A stretch of DNA of 64,000 nt from Saccharothrix sp. ALI-22-I (lineage in GTDB: Bacteria > Actinomycetota > Actinomycetes > Mycobacteriales > Pseudonocardiaceae), in assembly GCF_001984175.1 (NCBI RefSeq), contig NZ_MTQP01000060.1, positions 62,001 to 126,000 on the forward strand, written 5' to 3'. Both the position numbers and the translations under genes were made by a program. The notes beneath the pieces were generated by a model that did not search any database, was not told the origin of the DNA, and saw nothing but the letters and a program-made list of their open reading frames with translations. Below, piece after piece: positions 33,476 to 42,860 of this stretch (positions are counted from its first letter, which is position 1; each line of letters begins with the position of its first letter).

Positions 33476-35833
33476 TCACCCACGCGGACTGCCGCTGTGC
33501 ACTTCGCTGTGGGCGGACCCGGTTCCCAGTGCCGTGACCATGCGGACTTCCGGTGGCCCCAGAGGTCCCCACTCGGTACGGCGAACGGCGTCGGTGATGT
33601 GGCCGAAGGTGCTGGTGTGCCAGTTCGGCTCGGTGGTGGCGAAGATCAGGCGGTCGGCGTCGAGGCGGTACGCGGCTACGCATTTCTTCTCGACCTCGGC
33701 GAGGGCCTGGTTGCGGCTTTTGGCCAGGCGGTCGGTGCTCTTGCACTCCGCGATGGTGAGAAGGTCTTCGTTGACGCCGTAGGTCACCAGATCGATTTCG
33801 ACCAGGCGTGTGCCGTCCTGGACGAGTTCCAGTTCTTCGACGTGGTGCAGCGCGTTGCGTCGCTGCTGGGGTGGCTCGGCGGCGAGGAACGCGGCGAGCT
33901 GGGCGGGAACCTCGCCGTGCTCGCGCAGCAGGTGACGGGCGACCGGGTGCAGGTCGTAGAACCAGGTGGGCTCGGAGGCGGGGCGGTGCCAGGCCGTGGC
34001 GTCGAGGTTGTTGGCCGCGTCGCAGCGCCGGCAGGTCCAGGTCTGCGCGAGGCGGTCCAGGGTCTGGAACTGGACCTGTTCGCAGGTGGCGCAGCGCAAC
34101 ACGAGACCGCGGCGCAGCACTCCGGCGCGCAGGACAGGATCGAGCAGTTTCCGGACTTGTTCGGTGGTCTGCCCGGGGATGTAGCCGTCGGTCGCGACGT
34201 GCTTGAGGATGCCGGTGAACGACAGCACCCCTTCTTCCTTCGATAGCACCACACCCTCGTTCTTCGGGTAGGTATCCCGGGTGTTCGGGCTGGAGGGCCG
34301 CATCGCGCGGAAGGCGGGCAGCAGGGGACCGCTGAACAGATCGACGAATGCGGTGCGGCCGCCGAGCATGCGACTGAGCACGGCCGTGCGGTGTCCGGCG
34401 TCGCTGATACGGGTGTGCAGGCCGTGTGTGCGGGCCTTGGCTCTGGTCCAGGCCGTGAGGCTGAGGTCGCGCAAGGCCGGTCGGGCCAGGCGGTTGGTCT
34501 GCTGGGTGCCGCCGAATAGGAGTCCTTGGCTCGGCGCCTGGTAGCAGATGCCGTCGCGGCCACTGCGGAGCTGGGTCCAGGGGTCGGCGTCGGAGGCCAG
34601 CAGTTCGTGTCCGTCCAAGCCGCGGCCGCGCACCAGTTGCCCGGGTTGCCAGGCGATGTCGACATGCCAGGTGAGCTTGTCGGGCACTGACAGTTGGCGA
34701 TCGCTGATCAACGGCGGCGGTAGTGGCGCGGCCATGGCGAGGGTGCCGGTGTCGTCGGTGGTGATGGGCACCGGCAGGACGGTGGCGAACTGCTCGGCCA
34801 CGGCCAGATGCGTCTTCGCGGCGGTTCGGAACGGCAGCGACTCCGACGCCACGACCGCGGGCCTGTCCTTCGACTTGGTGAGGGTGCCGAACCACCGTTC
34901 ACGCAGACGTGTGACGTCCTCGGTGGGCCGGGACAGCGAGGACATCACCAGCTGTTGTCCTTCCCGGACGTGATGGGTGGTCATGCGGTCGAGGGCGCGG
35001 GTGAGCGGCCAGGGCGGCTGTCCGGTGCCGGGGTCGAGGACGGAGGGAAGCCACACGCCGTGGCCGAAGGCGACCTGCCACAGCCGGGCCAGCGCGAAGT
35101 CGTCCGCGTCGTCGCCGACCACCAGCAGGCCGGTGCGCGGCCTGATCGCATTGGCGACCTGGACCAGTCCCGCCATGGAGCGGTGGTGTGCGGTGGCCAC
35201 GGGCGTCACGCTCTCGGGCACCGACGGAGGGCGCAGCGCGTCCGGTGGTGTAGCTGCCGTGGTGCTGAAAGTGTCGAGCAGCCAGGACATCAGCTGCATC
35301 CGCTGCTCGTCGGTGAGGTCCGGTTCACCGGCGTGCGGTTGCGGTTCCTCGACCCCACCGGCGACGGCCATGACCATGCTGCCCAGCAGGCCGCCCCATC
35401 CGGGCGGACAGGCCAGTACGGGCAGGGTCGAGGAGTTGCCGTAGGGACTTCCCACGGGGAACTCGACGGGGAACCTGCCGGTCATCGGCACCGCGGCATG
35501 GAAGGCGCGGCCCTCGTCCAACCTCGTGACGCGTTCCACCGGGCCGGTGTCGTCAAGGCGCATCCGGTAGGGCGAACACGCCGCAGCGACGCGCTCCCGC
35601 GCGGCGTGATCCGCCGGGGAGGGGTCGTCGGGATGGTCGGCGATGGCGTCGATCAACTGTTCGCGTTGTTCTGCGGATCCGTCACCCAGTGCGTTGAACT
35701 CGGGTGCCTCCGGGTTGGCGCGATACAGCTCGCCCATGGTCATCGGGTACAGCACGACGTGGTCGGGGGCGTAGGTACGGCAGGCGTGCAGCAGGGCCGG
35801 ATGGACCTCGCCGTCGTGGTGCGGGATGAGCAC
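33476..35833 (-). CDS. Large zinc-ribbon and PD-(D/E)XK-like protein, truncated at the N-terminus by a stop codon
   Basis: The open frame encodes 785 residues. Visible parts are an N-terminal region (PHHDGEVHPALL), a middle with TGLLVVGDDADDFALARLW, a zinc ribbon (LRCATCEQVQF and WTCRRCDAAN, four Cys) and a C-terminal restriction-fold-like motif EIDLVTYG...LLTIAECKST, matching the D-(D/E)XK pattern of nucleases. I infer a nuclease-type effector; the family is not recognised. Immediately upstream in the same frame, after TAA at 35855-35857, translation continues as a clean protein start (MALRAPRVVVVFDGGAGW at 35947), so the real gene was probably 33476-35947. A GTG at 35833 could still give a shortened product. 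Confidence 0.65.
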   Translation of the reverse strand: MLIPHHDGEVHPALLHACRTYAPDHVVLYPMTMGELYRANPEAPEFNALGDGSAEQREQLIDAIADHPDDPSPADHAARERVAAACSPYRMRLDDTGPVERVTRLDEGRAFHAAVPMTGRFPVEFPVGSPYGNSSTLPVLACPPGWGGLLGSMVMAVAGGVEEPQPHAGEPDLTDEQRMQLMSWLLDTFSTTAATPPDALRPPSVPESVTPVATAHHRSMAGLVQVANAIRPRTGLLVVGDDADDFALARLWQVAFGHGVWLPSVLDPGTGQPPWPLTRALDRMTTHHVREGQQLVMSSLSRPTEDVTRLRERWFGTLTKSKDRPAVVASESLPFRTAAKTHLAVAEQFATVLPVPITTDDTGTLAMAAPLPPPLISDRQLSVPDKLTWHVDIAWQPGQLVRGRGLDGHELLASDADPWTQLRSGRDGICYQAPSQGLLFGGTQQTNRLARPALRDLSLTAWTRAKARTHGLHTRISDAGHRTAVLSRMLGGRTAFVDLFSGPLLPAFRAMRPSSPNTRDTYPKNEGVVLSKEEGVLSFTGILKHVATDGYIPGQTTEQVRKLLDPVLRAGVLRRGLVLRCATCEQVQFQTLDRLAQTWTCRRCDAANNLDATAWHRPASEPTWFYDLHPVARHLLREHGEVPAQLAAFLAAEPPQQRRNALHHVEELELVQDGTRLVEIDLVTYGVNEDLLTIAECKSTDRLAKSRNQALAEVEKKCVAAYRLDADRLIFATTEPNWHTSTFGHITDAVRRTEWGPLGPPEVRMVTALGTGSAHSEVHSGSPRG

Positions 35834-35854
35834 GAACCCGGCGCCACCCCAGAG

Positions 35855-35947
35855 TTACCCCATGCGGTGCAGCGCCCGCCGTGCCCGGTAGGTCCAGCCC
35901 GCGCCGCCGTCGAACACCACCACGACCCGGGGCGCGCGCAACGCCAT
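35855..35947 (-). pseudogene. 5' end of the broken zinc-ribbon/nuclease gene
   Basis: ATG 35947 starts MALRAPRVVVVFDGGAGW, continues TYRARRALHRMG and hits TAA at 35855-35857. The next codons in the same frame (LWGGAGFVLIPHH) lead straight into the downstream open frame. The frame and codon use are uninterrupted apart from this codon, so a single substitution such as CAA to TAA explains it. Confidence 0.6.
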
Positions 35948-36098
35948 GGTGACGGTGGAGTACGGGGTGTTTCTCGTACTCACCGCGATACACAACCACA
36001 CCTGACGGCGGTGTAGGACATGGCGCACCGGGGGCCGCTGCCCACCCGTAAGATTCCCGAGCATCGCTCGAGTTCGTTCGTGAGTGGAGAGACCAGTG

Positions 36099-36599
36099 GT
36101 GAAGTCCGTCGCGGTTGACACCGATCGCCTGGACCGTGAGGCGCGGGAGTTGTTCGGGCAGCTCACCCCCGCGCCGACGGTTGGTCAGGACAAGGACGGG
36201 CGGACCATCACGATCACCCCCAGCGAGCGCCTCATCGAGATCGTCCGACGCTCGAGGTTGATCGCGGTCAGCGACACCCTGGCAAGATCCGTCGCGGCGC
36301 TGCTGAGTCAACACGGCATCACCGCCGAAGTCGGGCACGTCCAGGTCGACCCGGCCGGTGAGGGAGACGAGCAGGTACTCGGGCTGCTGGTCGACCTCGA
36401 CGGGACGCGCGCCGTCGTGCCGATTCGCCCCGGCGCCACCCGACTGCGCGCCTATCCCGAGACCGAGGCCATCGACCTCACGGGCTCCGATCCGCTCCTG
36501 GTCATCGATCTGCCTGACGACACGGCCGAGTCGGACGGTTGGGTCACCGCCACTGCCATCCACACCGCCCTGGCCCGGCACCTGACCGCGGCGACGTGA
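36099..36599 (+). CDS. Unrecognised acidic protein divergent from the nuclease-like gene
   Basis: About 166 residues from GTG 36099; GGAGAG lies 7-8 bp upstream, and GTG 36096 is an alternative. It is acidic, with a helical N-terminus (DTDRLDREARELFGQL), a TITITPSERLIEIVRRSRL segment and a C-terminal beta-rich region (VLGLLVDLDGTRAVVPIRPG). There is no signal peptide or membrane helix. It is transcribed away from the nuclease-like gene from a shared upstream region, so it could be its regulator or immunity partner, but this is positional inference only. A strong hairpin follows its stop. Confidence 0.6.
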   Translation: MKSVAVDTDRLDREARELFGQLTPAPTVGQDKDGRTITITPSERLIEIVRRSRLIAVSDTLARSVAALLSQHGITAEVGHVQVDPAGEGDEQVLGLLVDLDGTRAVVPIRPGATRLRAYPETEAIDLTGSDPLLVIDLPDDTAESDGWVTATAIHTALARHLTAAT

Positions 36600-36620
36600 T
36601 CACTTTCGAGTCGGTCCTGG

Positions 36621-36659
36621 CCGGGGTCGAGTTCTAGCTTCAAGCTAGTCCGACCCCGG
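36621..36659. terminator. Composite hairpin terminator
   Basis: CCGGGGTCG (36621-36629) pairs with CGACCCCGG (36651-36659). Inside it CTAGCTT (36634-36640) pairs with AAGCTAG (36642-36648). It is 20 bp after the stop of the preceding gene. Confidence 0.65.
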
Positions 36660-37348
36660 TTGCGGATCACGTGCCGTGGGCTGGGCCTGTTCTACGTCCT
36701 GGCGATCGGGAAGAACTGCACCATGACTACCCACGCCGGGACGAAGCGGGCCGACGAGGTCACCGAGCTGATCCCGCCCGACGCGTGGGTGCGCTTGTCG
36801 GCCGGGAAGGGTCCAAAGGGCACCGCTGGTACTCCTGGGCGATCGTCGACATCCTGCCCGAGCCCGACGGTCCCGACCTCGGGTCCCAGCCATTACACCC
36901 TGCTCGTTCGCGGCAACGACACCCCCGGCGAGCCGGCCTGGTACCGGTGCTGGACCCCACGCCCGGTCCCCGTGCGCAACCTCGGGCACGTTGCCGGCCG
37001 CCGGTGGACCGTCGAGGAGAACTTCCAGGCCGCCAAGGGTCAGGCCGGGCTGGACGAGCACCAGGTCCGTCGCTGGAACTACTGGCACAGGTGGACAACC
37101 ATGGCCATGCTCGCCCACACCTTCCTCACCGTGCCAGCCGCCGTGATGAACGTCGCCGGGCCCACCACAGACGAGGCCGGGCTCATCACGGTTACTCGGC
37201 CGAAGCGCGCCGCCTGTTCACCACGCTCCTGGCCTGCACCACCACGACCACCGAACAGATCCTCGTTTGGTCCCACCGGCACCGAGCCCGCACCGCCCAC
37301 TACCGCAGTCGCGTAACCGCAGACCACAGCCCCCGTCTCCGGCTGTAG
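36660..37348 (+). pseudogene. Degenerate IS701-type transposase remnant
   Basis: Translation is transposase-like but jumps between two frames at least three times. The frames read GLFYVLAIGKNCTMTTHAG and VTELIPPDAWVRLSAG, then (other frame) GHRWYSWAIVDILPEPDG. They return to NTP...YRCWTPRPVPV, GRRWTVEENFQAAKGQAGL and DEHQVRRWNYWHRWTTMAML, and end in the second frame (RRLFTTLLACTTTTTEQIL). The VEENFQ.AKG.AGLDEHQVRRW block is characteristic of actinomycete IS701/IS4-type transposases. The N-terminal half is absent. It is a dead fragment. Confidence 0.75.
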
Positions 37349-37514
37349 TACTAGATCGCGACCACGTCAGGGGGCCGTGCAAGTCGCCATGCGGGAAACC
37401 GCACGAAAGTGTGACTTTTCCCTGTGTGGGACTAAATTAGGATTCTCTGACGGGAATGTGCGGTAGTTGTGTTCGTGGTCGCGTCGACAAGCGGCGCACA
37501 ATTGAACGGGGCGT

Positions 37515-37868
37515 GTGGTGGCAGTGGAAAGCGACGACGAGAAAAGACGGGCCCGATATCGAACGGCTATGCTCGAAAGGGCCCGAGTTGCTCTACGTGA
37601 GCTGGAGCAGCAACTAGATAAGCCGGGCGGATCAAGGGTCATAGGTAACGTTGATGCCTCCGGTGATCCGGACAGTATGACGATTCGGGTCGAAGTCCCA
37701 ATGGGAGGGGTCTGGGTTCCCCTGGTGGAGTTTCGTCCATCCGAAATTGGCTACACCGAAGAGGATATCGCACACGAAATCCAACTTCTGCGTCACCAGT
37801 CCGGCGTTGATATTCCTGGCGATATTTCAAGTCTCGACGCGGAAGATGGGGAAAATCAAGGTAGGTGA
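37515..37868 (+). CDS. Small unrecognised protein (117 aa)
   Basis: This open frame begins at GTG 37515 (or 37518) in a locally less GC-rich stretch, with codon usage poorer in G/C than its neighbours, suggesting a different origin. It encodes a charged N-terminal coiled coil (DDEKRRARYRTAMLERAR, VALRELEQQLDKPG) and a C-terminal strand-rich part (TIRVEVPMGGVWVPLVEF, RPSEIGYTEEDI). No family is recognised. It is isolated between a transposase remnant and the second SMC-type operon. Confidence 0.5.
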   Translation: MVAVESDDEKRRARYRTAMLERARVALRELEQQLDKPGGSRVIGNVDASGDPDSMTIRVEVPMGGVWVPLVEFRPSEIGYTEEDIAHEIQLLRHQSGVDIPGDISSLDAEDGENQGR

Positions 37869-37919
37869 CGCCTGGCGGCAGTGCCCAGTTCAACGGGAGC
37901 TTCGGCAAATTCAACGAGT

Positions 37920-37936
37920 GTTACCCATGGGGTAAC
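37920..37936. promoter_or_regulatory. 17-bp perfect palindrome
   Basis: GTTACCC-ATG-GGGTAAC is a perfect inverted repeat with a 3-nt centre about 50 bp after the small gene at 37515-37868. It is a plausible operator for a dimeric regulator. It could also belong to the end of the IS701-type remnant region. Confidence 0.45.
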
Positions 37937-38145
37937 TGACCGGGTGTAACACGACATCATCTCTCGAATAGCAGCCATGGATGTGGATCCGTTTGTGGAC
38001 ACGGCGGGCTGCGACCCGGACGTGTTGACCGGCAGCAACACCGCCGCGCCAGACATCGGTGTGGAACAGCGGCTTGTTCGTCTCCTCGCTCGTGGTCTCG
38101 GACTGCATGTGTGATCGATCGTGAAAGCTTCTCGCGACCGGTCCG

Positions 38146-38165
38146 CTCGATCGTGTGACGATCGG
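38146..38165. promoter_or_regulatory. Palindromic 20-nt site (copy 2), probable operator of the SMC-type operon
   Basis: The 20-mer is identical to 16061-16080 (CGATCGT-GTG-ACGATCG core) with related flanks. It is 204 bp upstream of the first gene of the operon, 38369. Confidence 0.6.
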
Positions 38166-38368
38166 CCCTTGCGGAAGGTGCTTGCCAGACGCCTTGGACC
38201 TGACCGACACCGAGTTCCCGCCTCCACCCAGCGCAACATCGGGTGCTGCCTGACACTCGACACTGCTGGAGGTCCTCGTCCAGGCGGATGTCGCTGAGCA
38301 GCCGAGGCGCACTCCCGAACACCTCAACGACTGCCTACGGCGCGAGACGACCGATGCGGAGGCCCGGG

Positions 38369-39637
38369 ATGAGGGAGAGGCTGCTTAAGACATACCTGGT
38401 TCTGCTTGCACCGGTGTTGAACCGCAAGGACGGCGTGACCAGTGATCCGGTGGACCTCGACGTCGCCGAGGCGATCTTGATGGCCGCGGAGTCGGCCGAC
38501 GGTGTCGGTCTGACTCGTTCCGAGATCGCCGCCAGAGCCGGGATCGACCCTGATGACGACCGATTCCTTTCCCGATTCGCCATGCTGGTCACGACGGGCG
38601 CATTGCAGGGCCTGCGCCGCGAGAAGAAGCATCAGGACCGATATTTTCCTGATCCACTGGCCTTGCTGGCCGCCGAGATCCTCGCCCGACTGAGTCGAGA
38701 CCATGGGGCGGAGGAGTTGCACAGCATCCTGGTCGATGCCGCAGACCAGCTCGAGGCAGCCTTCGACGGCGCCCCTGAGAGCGGGCCGAGCGTGGACGAA
38801 GTCGACCTGCTGATGATCAAGTTGTCGGCCTTGTTGCACGCCTACGCCCAGCGCATGGAAGCCGCTGTCGCGGCGGGAACGTACGACGAGTTGGTGAGCG
38901 CACGGACCGGTGCGTCGACCGGCCGCCAGATGATTCAGATCGAGCGGATCTGTCGGGCGATCAACCGTGACGGCAGTCCGTACAGGCCCCTGTTCCACAG
39001 CGCCAACCGTCTGCTCGCGGCAGGCCAGCGTTTCGTCACTGCAGCTGAGCAAGTGGCCGGTCGCCTCGTTGAGGAGGCGACGTCGGGGGAGGGTGTGTTG
39101 AGCCTGGCCGGCTACGACGATTATCGCGACGTCGCCATACACGCCGATCTTGAACGGCTGGCGACTGTCGCTGCCACCGTGCCCATGGAGTGCATGCCGC
39201 CCCTGGTGCACCTGAGCGACCTCGCTCACGCGGCTACCACCCTGGACGACGTACCCCGAGAACGGACTGTGCCCGAGCCTCCGCCGTCCGACCCCGGACG
39301 GGATCCGTCTTCTGCTCTCGTGGAACGGCGACGCCTCGCCGAGCAGCGGTCGGAAGCCCGCCGTGCCTGGGCCCAGCGAGCGCTGGCGGACACCGACGAA
39401 GCCGACCTCACCCTGCACGGCACGACGTGGCCCCATGCGGCCAGACTGCTGGCGGACGTGATGGCGCTCTCCAGGGATCCGTCGGTGCCGGCCGCAGGAG
39501 ATATCGGTGATCCTCCACTCATCGAACCGGCCTCGGAAGTCACGATCCGTCACCCCCTGCGGCTACGTCGCCTCGAAGCAGCGTTGCCTACCAGAACGGC
39601 AATGCCCGAGCACACGGTCGAGTGGACAGAGGGATGA
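38369..39637 (+). CDS. Second SMC-type system, first subunit (kleisin-like, JetA-type role)
   Basis: The 422-residue protein starts at ATG 38369 (GGAGG 6 bp upstream). It has an N-terminal winged-helix-like region (GLTRSEIAARAGIDPDD, ALQGLRREKKHQDRYF), a helical middle (EELHSILVDAADQLEAAF) and a charged C-terminal tail. Size, N-terminal wHTH and position as first gene before two small proteins and an SMC ATPase match JetA/MksF-type kleisin subunits. Direct sequence similarity to DUF3375 is not evident to me, so the role is inferred from context. The next gene overlaps it by ATGA. Confidence 0.65.
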   Translation: MRERLLKTYLVLLAPVLNRKDGVTSDPVDLDVAEAILMAAESADGVGLTRSEIAARAGIDPDDDRFLSRFAMLVTTGALQGLRREKKHQDRYFPDPLALLAAEILARLSRDHGAEELHSILVDAADQLEAAFDGAPESGPSVDEVDLLMIKLSALLHAYAQRMEAAVAAGTYDELVSARTGASTGRQMIQIERICRAINRDGSPYRPLFHSANRLLAAGQRFVTAAEQVAGRLVEEATSGEGVLSLAGYDDYRDVAIHADLERLATVAATVPMECMPPLVHLSDLAHAATTLDDVPRERTVPEPPPSDPGRDPSSALVERRRLAEQRSEARRAWAQRALADTDEADLTLHGTTWPHAARLLADVMALSRDPSVPAAGDIGDPPLIEPASEVTIRHPLRLRRLEAALPTRTAMPEHTVEWTEG

Positions 39638-40185
39638 ACGACGACACGCCTCGCCTCACCGCCGCTCGCGCTCGTGCGCGACAGTCGGTGCTCGCTCACG
39701 AACGGGCGCCTCTGGCAGCGCTGGAGCCCAGCCTGTGGCGCCTCGCCGGCACCGACGGATCCTTGCGCCTCACCATCGCGGAAGATCTGCAACTGCACGA
39801 TGCCGACCTCTCGAGGCTGGCGGTGGCGCGACTTTCGGAAGGGCAAGCGAGAACCCTGTTGGCCGTGCTCGTCGTCACCCGACGGACCGCGACGAACTCG
39901 GCGCACCCGTACCCAGGTGTCACCGCATCGGTGGACGACGTCTTTGCTGTGCTTGGCGCATCCAATCTCGGCAGACACGCAGAGGCTCCCATCAAGGGCG
40001 CACTGAACAAGCTGCACAGCTGGCAGCTGGTCCGGCTCGGCGAGGACGATGCGGATCCCGTCTCCGCCGAGGCCGGTGTGGCGGTCCGGTTGGGGACGGC
40101 GGTCTCCTTGTGGGCGGGACCGTGGGTGGCGGACCTCATTGCGTTGGTGGACGGGTTGGTCGACCGGCACGGACGGTCGCGATGA
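39634..40185 (+). CDS. Second SMC-type system, small subunit B (KITE-like?)
   Basis: The 183-residue protein starts in the ATGA overlap with the kleisin-like gene. It has a helical N-terminus (LTAARARARQSVLAHERAPL), a middle with DLSRLAVARLSEGQARTLL and a winged-helix-like C-terminus (ASVDDVFAVLGASNLGRH, KGALNKLHSWQLVRLG). Small wHTH proteins in this position act as KITE/JetB partners of the kleisin. I assign that role by context only. It overlaps the next gene by ATGA. Confidence 0.6.
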   Translation: MNDDTPRLTAARARARQSVLAHERAPLAALEPSLWRLAGTDGSLRLTIAEDLQLHDADLSRLAVARLSEGQARTLLAVLVVTRRTATNSAHPYPGVTASVDDVFAVLGASNLGRHAEAPIKGALNKLHSWQLVRLGEDDADPVSAEAGVAVRLGTAVSLWAGPWVADLIALVDGLVDRHGRSR

Positions 40186-40814
40186 GCCTGGACTACCTTT
40201 CCGTAACCGAGCTTGCCGCGGTGACCCGTGCGGTGACCCTCCTCGATCAATGCCACGGCCTTGTCCCGGCGGATACCGTGCCCGTGTTGCTCCATCCAGA
40301 TCTTCGGCTCGTGGTGGATGCGCAACTCGACGCCGTCGGCCGTGTCGTAGTGGAGCACCACGGCCCCGACGGTGAGATCATCGGCTACAGCAGTGGGTAC
40401 GCCGACGACATCTCCGAACGTCTCGCCGCCGAGGGCCTCGGTGTGTTGCTCCCGCTTGATCGTGCGGTCGTCGCGCTGGTTCTGCTGTGGTCGGTGGCGA
40501 TGCCCACGACCCAGGGACGCCCTCCGCTGCGATGGTCGACGGCAGAGCCGGTGAAGCTGAACCAGCTTCACCACAACCGGCCCCTCAACAAGGGGCTCGT
40601 CACCGAGACTGTCAACCGGCTGCACGACGCACACGTGCTGATCAACGGCCGCGCCACCGGCATCAGACCGGGCCCGATGTTCGATCGCCTCACACCCGCT
40701 CAACGCCGGTGCATCGAGGAGGACCTGTTCATACTCGCCGCACCCGAAGACCCCGTCGCGATCGCGTTTCAGCGTCGGAGGCATCACCATCGGCATCAAC
40801 AGGAGACGTCGTGA
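40182..40814 (+). CDS. Second SMC-type system, small subunit C (second KITE-like or accessory protein)
   Basis: The 210-residue protein starts at the ATGA overlap with subunit B and ends in a GTGA overlap with the SMC gene. It has a helical N-terminus (LSVTELAAVTRAVTLLDQ), a strand-rich middle (RLVVDAQLDAVGRVVVEHH) and a winged-helix-like region (KGLVTETVNRLHDAHVLIN). A His-rich C-terminal tail follows. Known Wadjet operons have one JetB-type gene between kleisin and ATPase. Having both B and C is what makes this operon five genes long. Function is inferred from position. Confidence 0.6.
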   Translation: MSLDYLSVTELAAVTRAVTLLDQCHGLVPADTVPVLLHPDLRLVVDAQLDAVGRVVVEHHGPDGEIIGYSSGYADDISERLAAEGLGVLLPLDRAVVALVLLWSVAMPTTQGRPPLRWSTAEPVKLNQLHHNRPLNKGLVTETVNRLHDAHVLINGRATGIRPGPMFDRLTPAQRRCIEEDLFILAAPEDPVAIAFQRRRHHHRHQQETS

Positions 40815-42860
40815 CGACCACCCGACAACGCACTGTGTCCCGCGGCATCGTCGGCCGCCGTCGGATCGTCTGCCTGCAAACCGTCGACATCGGTCGACTG
40901 ACCTCCGACCCCGTGTACTTGACGCCGGGCGGCTTCATCGCCGTCACCGGCGAAGGACCCGTCGACTCCAATGAATCGTCGAAAACGACCCTCGAGGCAG
41001 CGCTCAGCTTGATCCACGGCGATCCCGGATGGCGACAGGACTCGCCGCAGTTCTCCGGGTACGCCGCCTCGTTGCTGTTCAACCCGCCGAACGCGCCCAC
41101 CGGAGCACGGGTCCGCGCCGAGATGGGATTCATCGTCGCCGTCTTCATGGGCCTGCCGGCCGAGCCTTCCCGCGAACCTACGAACGGCGATGGCCCATTG
41201 ACGGTGTGGGTGCGCATACGACGCTATGACGATCCGGCCTTCGAAGTCGCCACCGCCCCAGGCTTCCGATTGGCCTTCGGCGACACACAAGCGGAACGGC
41301 TTGCCGATGCCAAGAGGGTTTGGTCCACGCTGCGGGGGCCGAAGTGGGGGCCTCAACGCTATGCACGGGAACTGTACGGTCCGGGCGTGAGCTGCCTGTC
41401 GTATGTCTCCAAACGCGGCGGTCGCAACGAGCAGCGAACCACGCTGCTCGGCTCGGACGTTTCCCAGCTCACTCCGGAGCAGATCGCCGCCCAGCTGATC
41501 GACTTGGCCGGCATGCGGCAACTCCTCGACAACGAAGCAACCCAACGCATCGACTTCTTCCGCCTCACCCGCCAGCTGAAGGCCAAGGAGAAGGAGGTCG
41601 GTACGGCCGCCACCTCGGTCGCCAACTTCACCAGAGAGGTCGAATCGATCGACGGTCGGCTCCAACTGTTGGACGAGGCCGAACGCGCGCGTGACCGTTA
41701 CGTCGCCACCACCGTCCGACAGACTCTCGGCGACCTCGCAGACCTCCGACGGTCCCGCGCCGAAGCCGCAGACGCTGTCGAACGAGCCTCTCTGCGCGTT
41801 GCCGAGATCACCGATCGTCTGGCCAGACTGGACCGCACGATCGTGGACCGCGAGCTTGCCCGCACGGCCGACGAAGTCAGCGCGGCGCGGCTTGCCCGGC
41901 AACCCGTGGCACACCGATACGAACAACTCGCCATCGATCTGAAGTTCATCGAGCGCGACCTGGCGAAAGCACAAGGACTCGCTGCATCCTGGTCCGGCCG
42001 TCGCGCGGACGCGGTAGCCGTCGATCTGGCACGTGCACGAGACGAAGCCGACCATGCGACGGCAGAGCAGCGCCTCGCCGCGGAACGACAACGAGCTGCT
42101 GAACAGCATCTCGATGCGGTTCGGCGGGGAACCGCCGGGCCGGCCGGCGACAGGCTTACCACAGCGGGCATCGAGTGGCAGCTTCTGTCCGACGGTGTCG
42201 AACTCGCCACAGAAGCTCGCGCATTGTTCGAGCCGCTGCTGGAGCCGTTCTTCGGCGCGATCTGCGTCGCCCCGAAAGACGAATCGGACGCAGTCACAGC
42301 ACTCGCCGACTTTCCCGGCGCGCAGCTGGTATCCGGGTCCGCGCCGATGCCCGCCGGAGTGCTCGCAGCGCCACCCGGAGCAGCAGGGCTGCTCTCCTGG
42401 ATCGCGACCGACGGTCAGCTCATCGACGGCGCCGCCAGCCTGCGCGGCCTCGTCACGGTCGTCGGGGGATTCGCCCAGCCGACCATCGGCCGCCACGCGC
42501 GGGTGACCGCAGCATCCGCAGCGTGGCAAACTGCGATCGACGCCCGCCGCGAGGCGGACGACCGTGCCGCGGAAGCACGCGAACAGGCCAACGCCTTCGC
42601 GGCCGAACTCGCTGCCGCCGAAGCCGAACAGCAGCGTGTCGAGCTTGACGATCGGCGTGACAGCGCCCGCAGACACATCGCCTCAATCACACGCGAGCTG
42701 GCCCCCCTGAACGAGGCGGTCGAGCGCGCCGACAGCGCCCACCGTGATGCCCAAGCCGCCCGGCGCGGCTTGGAAGAACGCCGGACAGAAGTCGCGGACC
42801 ACCTCAAGACCTGCCGAACCGAGCTCGACCGGATGAATGCCCACTACGCGGACGTCCTGA

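Larger units (their letters stand above)
37869..38368. other. Regulatory region upstream of the second SMC-type operon
   Basis: There is no gene in about 500 bp. It contains two palindromes, listed separately at 37920-37936 and 38146-38165, and presumably the promoter of the operon. A GGAGG Shine-Dalgarno (38358-38362) precedes the ATG at 38369. Confidence 0.55.
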
